A DNA stretch of 46,181 nucleotides. It comes from Olsenella uli (GTDB lineage Bacteria > Actinomycetota > Coriobacteriia > Coriobacteriales > Atopobiaceae). Of this stretch, positions 1 to 7,419 are shown one piece after another. The notes under the pieces were generated by a model. It searched no databases and had not been told where the DNA came from. It saw only the letters and a list, made by a program, of their open reading frames with translations. Every line of letters begins with the position of its first letter. Positions within the stretch are counted from its first letter, which is position 1. Position numbers and translations under genes: made by a program. The stretch covers positions 1-46,181 of the forward strand of contig NZ_CAAKON010000008.1 in the NCBI RefSeq assembly GCF_901212655.1, written 5' to 3'.

Positions 1-126
1 GGGCTTGGCGCCGGCCTCGCCCTCGGCCGCCCCGGCGTCCGACTCGGAGCCGGAGCCGTCGGCCTTGGCGCCGGACCCGCCCTCGGCGACACCGCCGCCC
101 GCCCCGGAGCCGGAGCCGTCGGCCTT
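1..126. repeat. 60-bp tandem repeat within the secreted-protein gene
   Basis: Two imperfect copies with a period of exactly 60 bp lie at 1-60 and 61-120. For example, CGGAGCCGGAGCCGTCGGCC occurs at 45-64 and again at 105-124. Sixty is divisible by three, so on the minus strand the copies encode consecutive 20-residue units starting KADGSGS. The array starts at the window edge and may continue outside it. The in-frame period allows copy-number change without loss of frame. Confidence 0.75.
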
Positions 127-561
127 CGAGCCATCGGTCTCCGTCGAGGGGCCGCCGGCCTCGGGCTGGCCGGGCTTCTTGTTGCCCTCGGCGGGGCCGT
201 CCGTCGCGGCCTTGTCGCCCTCGGCGGCCGCGCCGCCCGTGGCGCCCTCGGAAGGCGTCACGGAATCAGAGGCGGCCGCGTCAGACGAGGCGGCGTCCTC
301 AACAACAGCCTTGGAATCATCCTGCTGAGCCCGGGCATACTCGGCAGCCTTAGCGCCAATGCCATCAAGGGCGGCCTCGGCAGAAGAGGTATCCGTGGTG
401 GTGGGCTGAGCAGGCTGAGCCACCTGCTCGGCAAGCGCAGGAGTCGGCGCGCCCGCAAGGGCGATGCCAAGGCCGGCCGTTGCAACAAGAGCCGCAAGGG
501 GACGCACGCCGTTCACGGCAGCACCCTTGAGCTCGGACTTCTCAGAGAATCGAGAGTTCAT
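1..561 (-). CDS. Secreted low-complexity surface protein, N-terminal part (runs off the left edge)
   Basis: The frame is open from an ATG at 561 to the window edge, giving 187 residues with no stop. The ATG is preceded by a strong GGAGGGAAGGG ribosome binding site. Residues 1-44 form a classic signal peptide: a charged start, a hydrophobic Ala/Leu/Val core and an A-L-A cleavage site before EQ. The mature part is almost entirely Ala, Gly, Ser, Glu, Asp and Pro, the kind of flexible linker seen at the front of Gram-positive wall proteins. The last ~40 residues before the edge are two 20-residue repeats beginning KADGSGS. The CotH protein at 14350-18033 also has a signal peptide followed by an acidic Ser/Ala/Glu linker, so a similar repeat-bearing surface protein is plausible. 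The functional domain lies outside the window, so no activity can be assigned. Confidence 0.85.
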   Translation of the reverse strand, partial: MNSRFSEKSELKGAAVNGVRPLAALVATAGLGIALAGAPTPALAEQVAQPAQPTTTDTSSAEAALDGIGAKAAEYARAQQDDSKAVVEDAASSDAAASDSVTPSEGATGGAAAEGDKAATDGPAEGNKKPGQPEAGGPSTETDGSKADGSGSGAGGGVAEGGSGAKADGSGSESDAGAAEGEAGAKP

Positions 562-800
562 AAACCCTTCCCTCCGAACATCGCGCGCCAAACTTGAAGC
601 GAATGGCATAGTCACACATGCTTCAGTATAGGCACGCGTGGATTAAAACCTTAAGTGGGTCTCGTGATTCATACATTTACCCTGAATATGCTGCTCAACA
701 GCGAGCTCCCCCAAAGCCGGGGACTGGCTAATGCCGGGGTTCAGGTTCTAAACGCTATACTCAATGAGTTCTAGTATCGTCCACCGGAAAGTCGTTGCCT
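562..800. promoter_or_regulatory. Divergent intergenic region with candidate promoters
   Basis: This 239-bp gap separates the secreted-protein gene (-) from the GT2 gene (+). On the minus strand TATACT (630-625) lies 18 bp downstream of a TTAAGG-like -35 (654-649), a reasonable promoter for the secreted protein. On the plus strand TATACT at 756-761 could be the -10 of the GT2/DUF2304 pair, but I see no convincing -35. No gene is visible in the gap. Confidence 0.35.
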
Positions 801-1484
801 ATGAGAGTGCTCGCCATCATCCCAGCCTTCAACGAGGAAGAGTGTCTCGCGAATACGGTTTCCTTGTTCAAGGCGGAGTGCCCGGACATCGACTACCTCG
901 TCGTCAACGACGGATCGAGCGACCAGACGGCCGAGATTGTCGCAAGTCATCACCTGAACGGCGTCAACCTTCCCGTCAACACCGGCCTCACCTCGGCCTT
1001 TCGAACCGGTATGAAGTACGCCTACCGCCACGGCTATGACGCTGTCGTTCAGTTTGACGCAGACGGCCAGCATCTCCCCTCTTACATTCCCCTTATGGCG
1101 GATGCCCTGGAGACGCGGAGGGCAAGCATCGTCATCGCCTCGCGCTACCTCGACGGATCGGTCAAGCCGTCCGGGGCGCGCGGCGCGGGCTCTCGCCTCA
1201 TCACGTGGCTCATCAAACTCACCACCGGCACCACCATCACCGACCCAACGAGCGGCATGCGCATGTACGACCGCGAGATGATCAGGCTCTTTGCCACGGG
1301 CTTTGACTGCGCCCCTGAGCCCGACATGGTTGCCCTCACCGCCCGCAAGTACGGCCCCGTCATCGAGATCCAGGCGAAGATGCAGGAGCGCCAAGGCGGC
1401 GAGAGCTATCTCAAGCTCGGCAACGTCATTCGCTACATGGGCCGCACGTGCCTGTCCATCATCATGCTGAGATTCCTGCGATAA
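801..1484 (+). CDS. DPM1-like family 2 glycosyltransferase
   Basis: This 227-residue protein is a compact GT-A enzyme of the dolichyl/polyprenyl-phosphate sugar synthase type. Visible motifs are IIPAFNEEE at the N-terminus (residues 6-14), the nucleotide-binding VVNDGSSDQT (34-43), FDADGQH carrying the metal-binding DxD (85-91), DPTSGMR near residue 150 and ERQGGESY near the C-terminus. Such enzymes move a sugar from a nucleotide donor to a polyprenyl phosphate or a glycan at the cytoplasmic face. The ATG at 801 fits the usual start; a TTG six bases upstream (795) is in frame but has no better ribosome binding site. The DUF2304 gene follows after 9 bp, a pairing repeated at 34904-35989. Donor and acceptor cannot be told from sequence. 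Confidence 0.88.
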   Translation: MRVLAIIPAFNEEECLANTVSLFKAECPDIDYLVVNDGSSDQTAEIVASHHLNGVNLPVNTGLTSAFRTGMKYAYRHGYDAVVQFDADGQHLPSYIPLMADALETRRASIVIASRYLDGSVKPSGARGAGSRLITWLIKLTTGTTITDPTSGMRMYDREMIRLFATGFDCAPEPDMVALTARKYGPVIEIQAKMQERQGGESYLKLGNVIRYMGRTCLSIIMLRFLR

Positions 1485-1493
1485 GGAGCGTCC

Positions 1494-1841
1494 ATGCCCA
1501 TCTCACTTCGTGTTCTCCTTATTTCGGGCGCCCTCGTGGCCCTCATCGCGGTTGGTACGCGCGTCAAGAAGTCTAAGATCCTGATTGAGGACGCAACGTT
1601 TTGGGTTGTGGCCTCGTTCATTCTCGTGCTGCTGGCAATCTTCCCGGACTTCGTGATTAACCTGGCCTTTGGCCTTGGTTTCATGTCTCCCGCCAACTTC
1701 GTCTTCCTGGTCATCATCACGATGCTGCTTTGGAAGGTGTTCGCAAACTCCGGCGAGATCTCTCGCCTCAAGGCCAAGGTCAACGAGCTTGCCCAGGAGA
1801 TTGCCCTTGAGCAGCTCGGGGACGACGAGGATAAGAGGTAG
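1494..1841 (+). CDS. DUF2304 family small membrane protein
   Basis: This 115-residue protein starts at an ATG six bases after AAGGAG. It has three hydrophobic segments (about residues 5-20, 36-60 and 67-87) and then a charged, helical, coiled-coil-like tail ending in acidic residues. This is the DUF2304 layout. Proteins of this family commonly sit next to DPM1-like GT2 enzymes in polysaccharide loci and are presumed membrane partners, but no activity is established that I can name. It lies 9 bp downstream of the GT2 gene, so translation is probably coupled. A strong hairpin terminator follows. The family assignment rests on length, topology, the SPANFVFL segment and context. Confidence 0.8.
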   Translation: MPISLRVLLISGALVALIAVGTRVKKSKILIEDATFWVVASFILVLLAIFPDFVINLAFGLGFMSPANFVFLVIITMLLWKVFANSGEISRLKAKVNELAQEIALEQLGDDEDKR

Positions 1842-1862
1842 CCTTCCGCACCCAGCACGCAC

Positions 1863-1904
1863 AAAGCGCCCGGCCACCTTCAAGGAGAGGTGGCCGGGCG
1901 CTTT
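1863..1904. terminator. Bidirectional intrinsic terminator between convergent genes
   Basis: Perfect 17-bp arms (1863-1879 and 1888-1904) flank an 8-base loop. The stem begins with AAA and ends with TTT, so it can terminate on either strand. It lies between the end of the DUF2304 gene (1841, +) and the end of the next gene (1914, -). Confidence 0.9.
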
Positions 1905-1913
1905 AGCAATCAG

Positions 1914-2834
1914 CTACAGCTTGCCCATTAGGAAGAGAAGCCGCACCGCAAGCTCATCGGGAAGCCTCTGCCTCAAGCGAAGGGGCACGAACGCCTTGGC
2001 GAGTCGCCCGCCGTCGAGCATACGGTCCAGCAACCTGCGCTTCTCGGGGCTCAGCGCGTCCCCATATGCCTCCCTAAAGCGCGAGAGCTGGGCCGTGATC
2101 TTTGCCAGGTCGTTACCCTCGAGGAAAGCTATGACTCGATAGCGCAACAGCGACAGCTTGCCGGAGCCAGTGGGGCTCACGTTGGAGCCGGTGCGTCGAT
2201 ATTCGAGCGAGGAGAAGTCGTCATACACGATGTTGCCGAACGCCGAGGCGAGCAGGGCATTCCACCAGTCGTGACAGTAAATGCCCTTTGACCCGGTAGA
2301 GGCAATAAGGTCGGCAAGCGGGCGATTGATGACCGAGGTGTTGCCAGACGCCATGTTCTCATACAGCATCGTGGCAAAGTGCACGCCAACCTGATTGTGA
2401 TGGGAGCGCTCCTGCGGCTTCATGTTTGCGTCGCAGAACGTGTACTCAGACCAATAGAGGGCTGGCACGGAGGCGTCGTAGGGCGCGAGCACCTTGAGGG
2501 CGCGGGAGAGCTTGTCTGCGTGCCAAACGTCATCCTGATCGCACAGTGCCACGTAGTCGACATCCTGCGGCACGGCAGCAATTGCCTCGCAGAAGGACCC
2601 AACCACTCCCAAATTCTTGCCCCTCAAGAGCGTGATGAGCCCGCGTTTCTCGTAAGCTTCCAGCACCTCAAGCGTATTGTCGCTCGAGCCATCGTCGCGA
2701 ACATAGACAGACAAATTCGCATCGGATGCAACATCCTGGGCCAGAACGCTGTCCAGCTGCTCTTCCACGTGCGCCGCCCCGTTATACGTGGACATCACAA
2801 CGGCGACGCTCCGCCTAGCCTGCGCTTTGCTCAC
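1914..2834 (-). CDS. Family 2 glycosyltransferase, rhamnosyltransferase-like
   Basis: The protein has 306 residues and starts at GTG 2834, just after GGAGAG. The N-terminal GT-A domain shows VVMSTYNGA (12-20), RDDGSSDNT (46-54) and LCDQDDVWHADKL (97-109). The CDQDDVW form of the DxD motif is typical of the RgpB/WbbL-like branch that often transfers rhamnose or other 6-deoxy sugars in Gram-positive capsule and wall polysaccharide loci. The C-terminal ~100 residues are basic and helical without clear membrane segments. It is divergent from the GT2 gene at 2932, with a ~97-bp gap. A rhamnose donor fits the presence of rfbC and rfbD but is inferred. Confidence 0.85.
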   Translation of the reverse strand: MSKAQARRSVAVVMSTYNGAAHVEEQLDSVLAQDVASDANLSVYVRDDGSSDNTLEVLEAYEKRGLITLLRGKNLGVVGSFCEAIAAVPQDVDYVALCDQDDVWHADKLSRALKVLAPYDASVPALYWSEYTFCDANMKPQERSHHNQVGVHFATMLYENMASGNTSVINRPLADLIASTGSKGIYCHDWWNALLASAFGNIVYDDFSSLEYRRTGSNVSPTGSGKLSLLRYRVIAFLEGNDLAKITAQLSRFREAYGDALSPEKRRLLDRMLDGGRLAKAFVPLRLRQRLPDELAVRLLFLMGKL

Positions 2835-2931
2835 AAAACTCTCCAGTCATAGCCCTGCCGCTCTTGGCGGCAGCGGGGGTCGGTGGGTTAGTATGGTTCC
2901 TAGCATACTCGCACGTTCGGAGGGTTTTGGC

Positions 2932-3987
2932 ATGGCTCCCAGGCAAGAGGACATCAAGGTCAGCATCATCGTTCCCTGCTACAAGGTGGAGAAGTACCTC
3001 CCCAGATGCCTTGATTCCCTCGTGGGGCAAACGCTTGAGGGCGTCGAGGCCATCTGCATCAACGACGGTTCCCCAGACCACTGCATCGACATCCTCCGCG
3101 ACTACGAGACGCGCTTTCCCGGCAAAATCGTTGTCATAGACAAGCCCAACGAGGGCGTCTGGAAGGGTCGCTGGGACGGCATCGCCAAGGCCAAGGGCGA
3201 GTACATCGGATTCCTAGACAGTGACGACTACGCCGAGCCCACGCTCGCAGAAGAGCTGTACCACGCGGCAAAGCGGGCCGACGCCGACGTCGCGGTGGGC
3301 GGCTTTGAGCGCATCGACCTCGAGAGCGGCAAGGTCCTCTCGCGCGAGCTCTGCAACCCGCACGAGGACTTCGTCATCGCCGACGAGCCCGGCAGACTCA
3401 TCGAACTCAACACGGCACCCTGGAACAAGCTCTTCCGCGCGAGCGTCATGCGCAAGATGAAGGACCTGCCCGCGCCTCCCCCCGTCCTGGACGACATGCT
3501 CTTCCATGAGCTGTTCTATCTCGAGGCATGCGGCAAGGTAACCTTTGTCCCGAAGCCGTTCGTGAACTACATGGTGCGCAGCGGATCGATCATCAACACC
3601 ATCAAGCCAGAGCAGGTCGAGGCAATCTACGGTGCTTTCCTGCATACCAAGGCCATCTATCAGGAAAAGCCCGCGTCACCGGAGCTCATGCAGGCTCTCG
3701 ACGCCGCCGCCTTCCTCCACCTGGGCGTCTCCCTCACCTTCAGGCTCTCCAGCAACCCGAGCTGCAACCTTGGGGAGTCCATTGAGGCGTGCACGGCATT
3801 TCTGAACGAGCACTTCCCCACGTGGAAGAACTCGCCCTTTATCGACAGGAGCTACGCAAAGGCCCATGGCGGCGCCTTCACGAAGCTCCTGATAGCCCAA
3901 CGGTTCTACAAGGCCCATCTCATGCGCCCGTTCCTGGCAACGTACCGCTTCGTGGTGGAGCGCTTGGGCGTAGACATCAAGTGGTAG
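2932..3987 (+). CDS. Family 2 glycosyltransferase
   Basis: I chose ATG 2932 because GGAGGG lies seven bases upstream at 2919-2924 and the protein then begins, as the family does, just before VSIIVPCYKVEKYL. The frame is open 48 codons further upstream, but that would overlap the divergent gene. The protein has 351 residues, with NDGSPD at 44-49 and LDSDDY, the DxD motif, at 95-100. The usual conserved Arg-Asn of the NGGxSxARN stretch is replaced by EGVWKGRWDGI, so the donor pocket may differ. The C-terminal half resembles CpsI/EpsJ-type enzymes that add a single sugar to a growing repeat unit. The gene ends 3 bp from the convergent ATP-grasp gene. Confidence 0.85.
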   Translation: MAPRQEDIKVSIIVPCYKVEKYLPRCLDSLVGQTLEGVEAICINDGSPDHCIDILRDYETRFPGKIVVIDKPNEGVWKGRWDGIAKAKGEYIGFLDSDDYAEPTLAEELYHAAKRADADVAVGGFERIDLESGKVLSRELCNPHEDFVIADEPGRLIELNTAPWNKLFRASVMRKMKDLPAPPPVLDDMLFHELFYLEACGKVTFVPKPFVNYMVRSGSIINTIKPEQVEAIYGAFLHTKAIYQEKPASPELMQALDAAAFLHLGVSLTFRLSSNPSCNLGESIEACTAFLNEHFPTWKNSPFIDRSYAKAHGGAFTKLLIAQRFYKAHLMRPFLATYRFVVERLGVDIKW

Positions 3988-3990
3988 CAG

Positions 3991-5127
3991 CTAGAAGACG
4001 GGCCTGCCCGTCTTCGACGCATAGATGAAGTAGTTCACATTGTATCCGTCGTTGTGCTCGTACGGCACAAGCCCGGAGTATGCCTGGTGCTTCTCGTGGC
4101 ACCAGGCATACTCCTGGCAGGTATCGAACACAGGCGCAAGCTCGGGTGAGAGCTGCGTGACAAACCTGATACCGGAATACCAGTGCTGAAGCTCATCCAG
4201 CACCGTCGGGTCGAACTCATCGAGCGCGATCTCTATCGCACTGCCAATATACGAGCGGCCCGTGCTCAGGCGCGTAAGATCGGCAGCGATATGGTCTCCA
4301 CCAGGACGAGCATTGAACTCGATGAGGTAGATACCATCGTTCCAGATCTTGACCTCGGTATGGCACGGTCCAGACTGAAGGCCAATTGCCCGCAGGGCCC
4401 GAGGAACGACATCCTCGATACGGGACCTCATCGCATCCGGTATGCGAGCCGGCTGGTCATGCCCAAGCTCGACGCAGTGCGGGGCGCCGGAGCTAATCTT
4501 CTCCGTAACCTGTACGACGCGGCTCTCCCCATGCCAGGAAAGCGTCTCGACGGAGTACTCGGAGCCCCCGACAAACTCCTCAACCAGATATGCGTGGGAG
4601 CGGCTCGGCTCACCTTCCGCATATGCGACGGCACGCCGAAGCTCGTCCTCGTTCCTGGCAACAGAGACACCGCGCTTGCCACCCTCCGAGGTGGGCTTCA
4701 CCACGACCGGGTACGTGAAATCAAGCTGGTCGATATCCGCAAGGTTGGCGATGCGCCACCAGCGAGGCTGGCTCAGCCCCTCGACTCCCTCCACAAGCCG
4801 TCTGTTGCGAGACTTGTCAGTAATGCCGTTTGCAACCTCCACCGGATTACCTGGGAGGCCAAGGGCCTGGGCAACCTGGGCGCAGGGCGCAATCGTAAAC
4901 TCGGAGGTAGCAACAACGCCACCCACACCAATCTCGCGACAAATGCAAGCAATCTCGTCAATATCCACCACGGACACGTCATGAAACACGTCGCATACGT
5001 CCGCCGCCATAGCTCCCTTGCGCCACGCGAACACATGCGACTCAACGCCCATCTTGCGAGCGCGCTCCGCATAGATGCAAGCCATCCTACCAGCGCCAAT
5101 AATGGCGAGCTTCTTATTAGATATCAT
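3991..5127 (-). CDS. ATP-grasp ligase, carbamoyl-phosphate-synthase/PurK-like fold
   Basis: The protein has 378 residues. A Rossmann-like preATP domain opens with LAIIGAGRMA (7-16). The ATP-grasp core follows: ITDKSRNRR (102-110), VVVKP (141-145), the flexible glycine loop GGKRGV (149-154), VEEFVGGSEYSVE (182-194) and the Mg-binding EFNARPGGD (270-278). ATP-grasp enzymes activate a carboxylate as an acyl-phosphate and join it to an amine or thiol. This is the last gene of the operon running from 9854, 41 bp after a GT2 gene and two genes after a sugar aminotransferase. Attaching an amino acid or other acyl group to an amino sugar is therefore a reasonable but unproven role. No ribosome binding site stands out before ATG 5127. 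Confidence 0.85.
   Translation of the reverse strand: MISNKKLAIIGAGRMACIYAERARKMGVESHVFAWRKGAMAADVCDVFHDVSVVDIDEIACICREIGVGGVVATSEFTIAPCAQVAQALGLPGNPVEVANGITDKSRNRRLVEGVEGLSQPRWWRIANLADIDQLDFTYPVVVKPTSEGGKRGVSVARNEDELRRAVAYAEGEPSRSHAYLVEEFVGGSEYSVETLSWHGESRVVQVTEKISSGAPHCVELGHDQPARIPDAMRSRIEDVVPRALRAIGLQSGPCHTEVKIWNDGIYLIEFNARPGGDHIAADLTRLSTGRSYIGSAIEIALDEFDPTVLDELQHWYSGIRFVTQLSPELAPVFDTCQEYAWCHEKHQAYSGLVPYEHNDGYNVNYFIYASKTGRPVF
3994..4015. other. Hairpin at the junction of convergent gene ends
   Basis: This is a perfect 10-bp inverted repeat (3994-4003 and 4006-4015) with a 2-base centre, inside the last codons of the ATP-grasp gene and a few bases past the GT2 stop at 3987. Neither strand has a T-tract after it, so it is not a standard intrinsic terminator. 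It could still protect transcript ends or block converging polymerases. Confidence 0.5.
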
Positions 5128-5168
5128 TGCCCCCGACCAAGATCAATGCCCGCCAAGTAGCCGGGCGC

Positions 5169-6218
5169 CTACAAATCGACCGCATTGCCCCGAAGCACAC
5201 GCATCCCAAGGACCAGGTACCACTCTAAGGGAGCCACCAGGTACCGGGGCCATCCGGACTCTCCCAACAGCTCCTTGAGGCTACCCACAAGGGAAAAGGG
5301 TGCAACCTTGCCAACGCTCCACTTGAGCAGGAAGCGGTAATAGGTCTTCTTTGCCACCCTCACCACATCGGGCGTACCGTGCCTTTCCGCCCACTTGATG
5401 AGCGATGCGCCAAAGGCCACCTCGTTACGTGCATACGCCTCATCAAACTGAATCGTCGAGCACCAGTTGGTTTCGCCCGCCTTATTGAGGTGACGATACG
5501 CACTCCATTCGCTCTGGAAACAGCGCACCTTGCCAAGCGTCAGGAAGATAAAGGCATTGCGCCGGTCTCCGGCATATGCCTTGTACTCCTTCATCTCCTC
5601 GAACTCGCGATAGGCAGAGAGAAACTCTGGCCAGCGGCATACAAGCGTGCCATGGTGGCCCGGCATGCGCGAGTAGAAGAACTCCCGAGACGTGTACTCC
5701 TCGAAGGGACACTGGGGATACTTCTCGCCATTTGGCTTGCCGTCCTTCCCCACCACGACGCAGTTGGTATACGTAGCCGAGTAATCAGGATGCGCCTCGA
5801 GGAAGGAGACCTGCTCCTGGAGCTTGTGGTCATACGTCCAAAAGTCATCGCCCTCAAGCCCGGCAAAGTACTTGCCTTGAGCACGGGCATAGAGGTCCTG
5901 CCCATTGGGGACTGCCCCCATGTTGCGGGTGCGATACAAAAAGACGAAGTTCTCCGGAAGCTCGCCCTCGAGCCGCTCGAGCAGAGCCCTCGTACCATCT
6001 GGCGAGCAGTCCTCCCCAATCAGCACCTCGTAGCTGAACTCAGTCTCCTGGCTGGCGACACTTTTGAGGCACTGCTCAATGAAGCGCTCGTGGTTATAGA
6101 CGGAGATGAGAATCGAGACAAGAGGCCTCTCGCCCTTTCCAAGGGCGCCCCCACGCCTTGGAAGCCGGCCCCTCTTGATAATGGTGTCGGCATCATCCCT
6201 CATTGGGTCGTTTTCCAT
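5169..6218 (-). CDS. Family 2 glycosyltransferase
   Basis: ATG 6218 is preferred because GAGGGG lies six bases upstream; in-frame TTG 6242 and GTG 6239 are possible but lack such a site. The 349-residue protein has VSILISVYNHERF at residues 34-46, GEDCSPDGT (68-76) and LEGDDFW (121-127), which stands in for the DxD motif. The GEDCSxDGT and EGDDFW wording is typical of GT2 enzymes found with DegT aminotransferases in O-antigen and capsule clusters, often for amino-deoxy sugars. It sits between the aminotransferase and the distal ATP-grasp gene, so it is the natural candidate to transfer the amino sugar made here. That specificity is inferred. Confidence 0.85.
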   Translation of the reverse strand: MENDPMRDDADTIIKRGRLPRRGGALGKGERPLVSILISVYNHERFIEQCLKSVASQETEFSYEVLIGEDCSPDGTRALLERLEGELPENFVFLYRTRNMGAVPNGQDLYARAQGKYFAGLEGDDFWTYDHKLQEQVSFLEAHPDYSATYTNCVVVGKDGKPNGEKYPQCPFEEYTSREFFYSRMPGHHGTLVCRWPEFLSAYREFEEMKEYKAYAGDRRNAFIFLTLGKVRCFQSEWSAYRHLNKAGETNWCSTIQFDEAYARNEVAFGASLIKWAERHGTPDVVRVAKKTYYRFLLKWSVGKVAPFSLVGSLKELLGESGWPRYLVAPLEWYLVLGMRVLRGNAVDL

Positions 6219-6261
6219 CCCCGTCCCCTCGTTCTTCACCAACGCGAATCAAAAAACGCAG

Positions 6262-7386
6262 CTATTGTTTGTTGCAGAGCGACACTATCTCATCACAGAT
6301 AACGTCTACCTCGTCATTTGTGAGATCGGCAAACATGGGCAGGCAGAGCACATGCGCGGCAACTCGCCTGGCAACCGGCGTGGCGGCACTGTCAAACTCG
6401 CCCGCATAGCACTCGTAGTCTGAGATGAGCGGGAAGAAGTACTTCCTCGAATAGATCTGGTGCTCACGCAGCTTGGCGAACACCTCGTCACGCGAGGTAC
6501 CGCTCTCTTCCCAGAAGACCACGGGCATGTACGCATAGTTAGGCTTGATGCCGGCCTTGGGCCGGCACAGCTGAACGCCCTCGAGCGGTTCCAGGCGCTC
6601 CCAGTACCGCTCGGCAACCGCCTTGCGCCTTGCGATCTCCCCATCCAGGTGGCGAAGGTTGCACAGGCCCATAGCGGCGCAGAACTCGTTCATCTTGGCG
6701 TTGCCGCCTACGTACTCGACGCTCTCCAGACCGGTGATGCCAAAGTTCTTCCACTGGTTGAGCTTCTCCTTGAGCGCCTCGTCATGGAAGCAGACGGCAC
6801 CGCCTTCGATGGTGTTGAACACCTTGGTGGCATGGAAGGAGAACATGGCGGCGTCTCCGAATGAGGCCGCGGAGACACCGCCCCTCTCAACGCCAAACGC
6901 ATGGGCAGCGTCGTAGATGACCTTGACGCCATGGCGCTTGGCAATAGCCTCGAAGGCATCCACATCGCACAGGTTGCCATAGACATGCACGGGCACGATG
7001 GCGCAGGTATCCTCGTCGATGAGGCGCTCGACGCTCTCCGGGTCAAGCGTATAGTCATCGGGCTTGATGTCCGCAAAGACGGGCGTGAGACCCTTGCGCA
7101 CGATGGCGTGCGTGGTAGAGGCAAAGCTGAACGGTGTCGTGATGACCTTCCCATGCAGGTCCATGGCCTCGAGGGCGCACTCGAGAGCCGAGTGGCCGTT
7201 CGTGAACAGGGCGATGTGGCCCTCGCTGGGAAGATGCAGGTAGGAGGCAAGAGCCTTCTCGAACTCCTGGTGCTTCTCGCCCATGTTCGTGAGCCAATGA
7301 GACTCCCAAAGCGGCGCAATCTCGGCCACGTACTCCTCCAGGGAGGGCATGGAGGAACGGGTAACGAGAATTCTGTCTTTGGCCAT
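6262..7386 (-). CDS. DegT/DnrJ/EryC1/StrS family sugar aminotransferase
   Basis: The protein has 374 residues from ATG 7386, which has GGAG six bases upstream. It belongs to the PLP-dependent fold type I family that converts nucleotide-linked keto sugars to amino sugars, usually with glutamate as donor. Visible motifs are FTNGHSALE (61-69), VHVYGN (133-138), YDAAHAFG with the PLP-pyridine-binding Asp159 (158-165), FSFHATKVFNTIEGG with the Schiff-base Lys188 (182-196), and NAKMNEFCAAMG. The wording is closest to VioA-type enzymes that aminate dTDP-4-keto-6-deoxyglucose at C4; C3-aminating relatives cannot be excluded. It is third in its operon, between the flippase and a GT2 gene, and differs from the WecE-type paralogue at 11215-12351. 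Confidence 0.88.
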   Translation of the reverse strand: MAKDRILVTRSSMPSLEEYVAEIAPLWESHWLTNMGEKHQEFEKALASYLHLPSEGHIALFTNGHSALECALEAMDLHGKVITTPFSFASTTHAIVRKGLTPVFADIKPDDYTLDPESVERLIDEDTCAIVPVHVYGNLCDVDAFEAIAKRHGVKVIYDAAHAFGVERGGVSAASFGDAAMFSFHATKVFNTIEGGAVCFHDEALKEKLNQWKNFGITGLESVEYVGGNAKMNEFCAAMGLCNLRHLDGEIARRKAVAERYWERLEPLEGVQLCRPKAGIKPNYAYMPVVFWEESGTSRDEVFAKLREHQIYSRKYFFPLISDYECYAGEFDSAATPVARRVAAHVLCLPMFADLTNDEVDVICDEIVSLCNKQ

Positions 7387-7419
7387 CAAAAGCTCCAACC
7401 ACCTTTGGGCACAAGCCCC

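Noticed and set aside
5..328. Pro/Ala/Ser-rich open frame on the plus strand
   Set aside because: It is the antisense reading of the repeat-rich secreted-protein gene, has no ribosome binding site and no domain.
3994..4015. Standard intrinsic terminator
   Set aside because: The hairpin is perfect but neither strand has a T-tract after it.
4183..5160. 325-codon plus-strand open frame
   Set aside because: Antisense to the ATP-grasp gene, whose motifs are intact; long antisense frames are common in high-G+C DNA.
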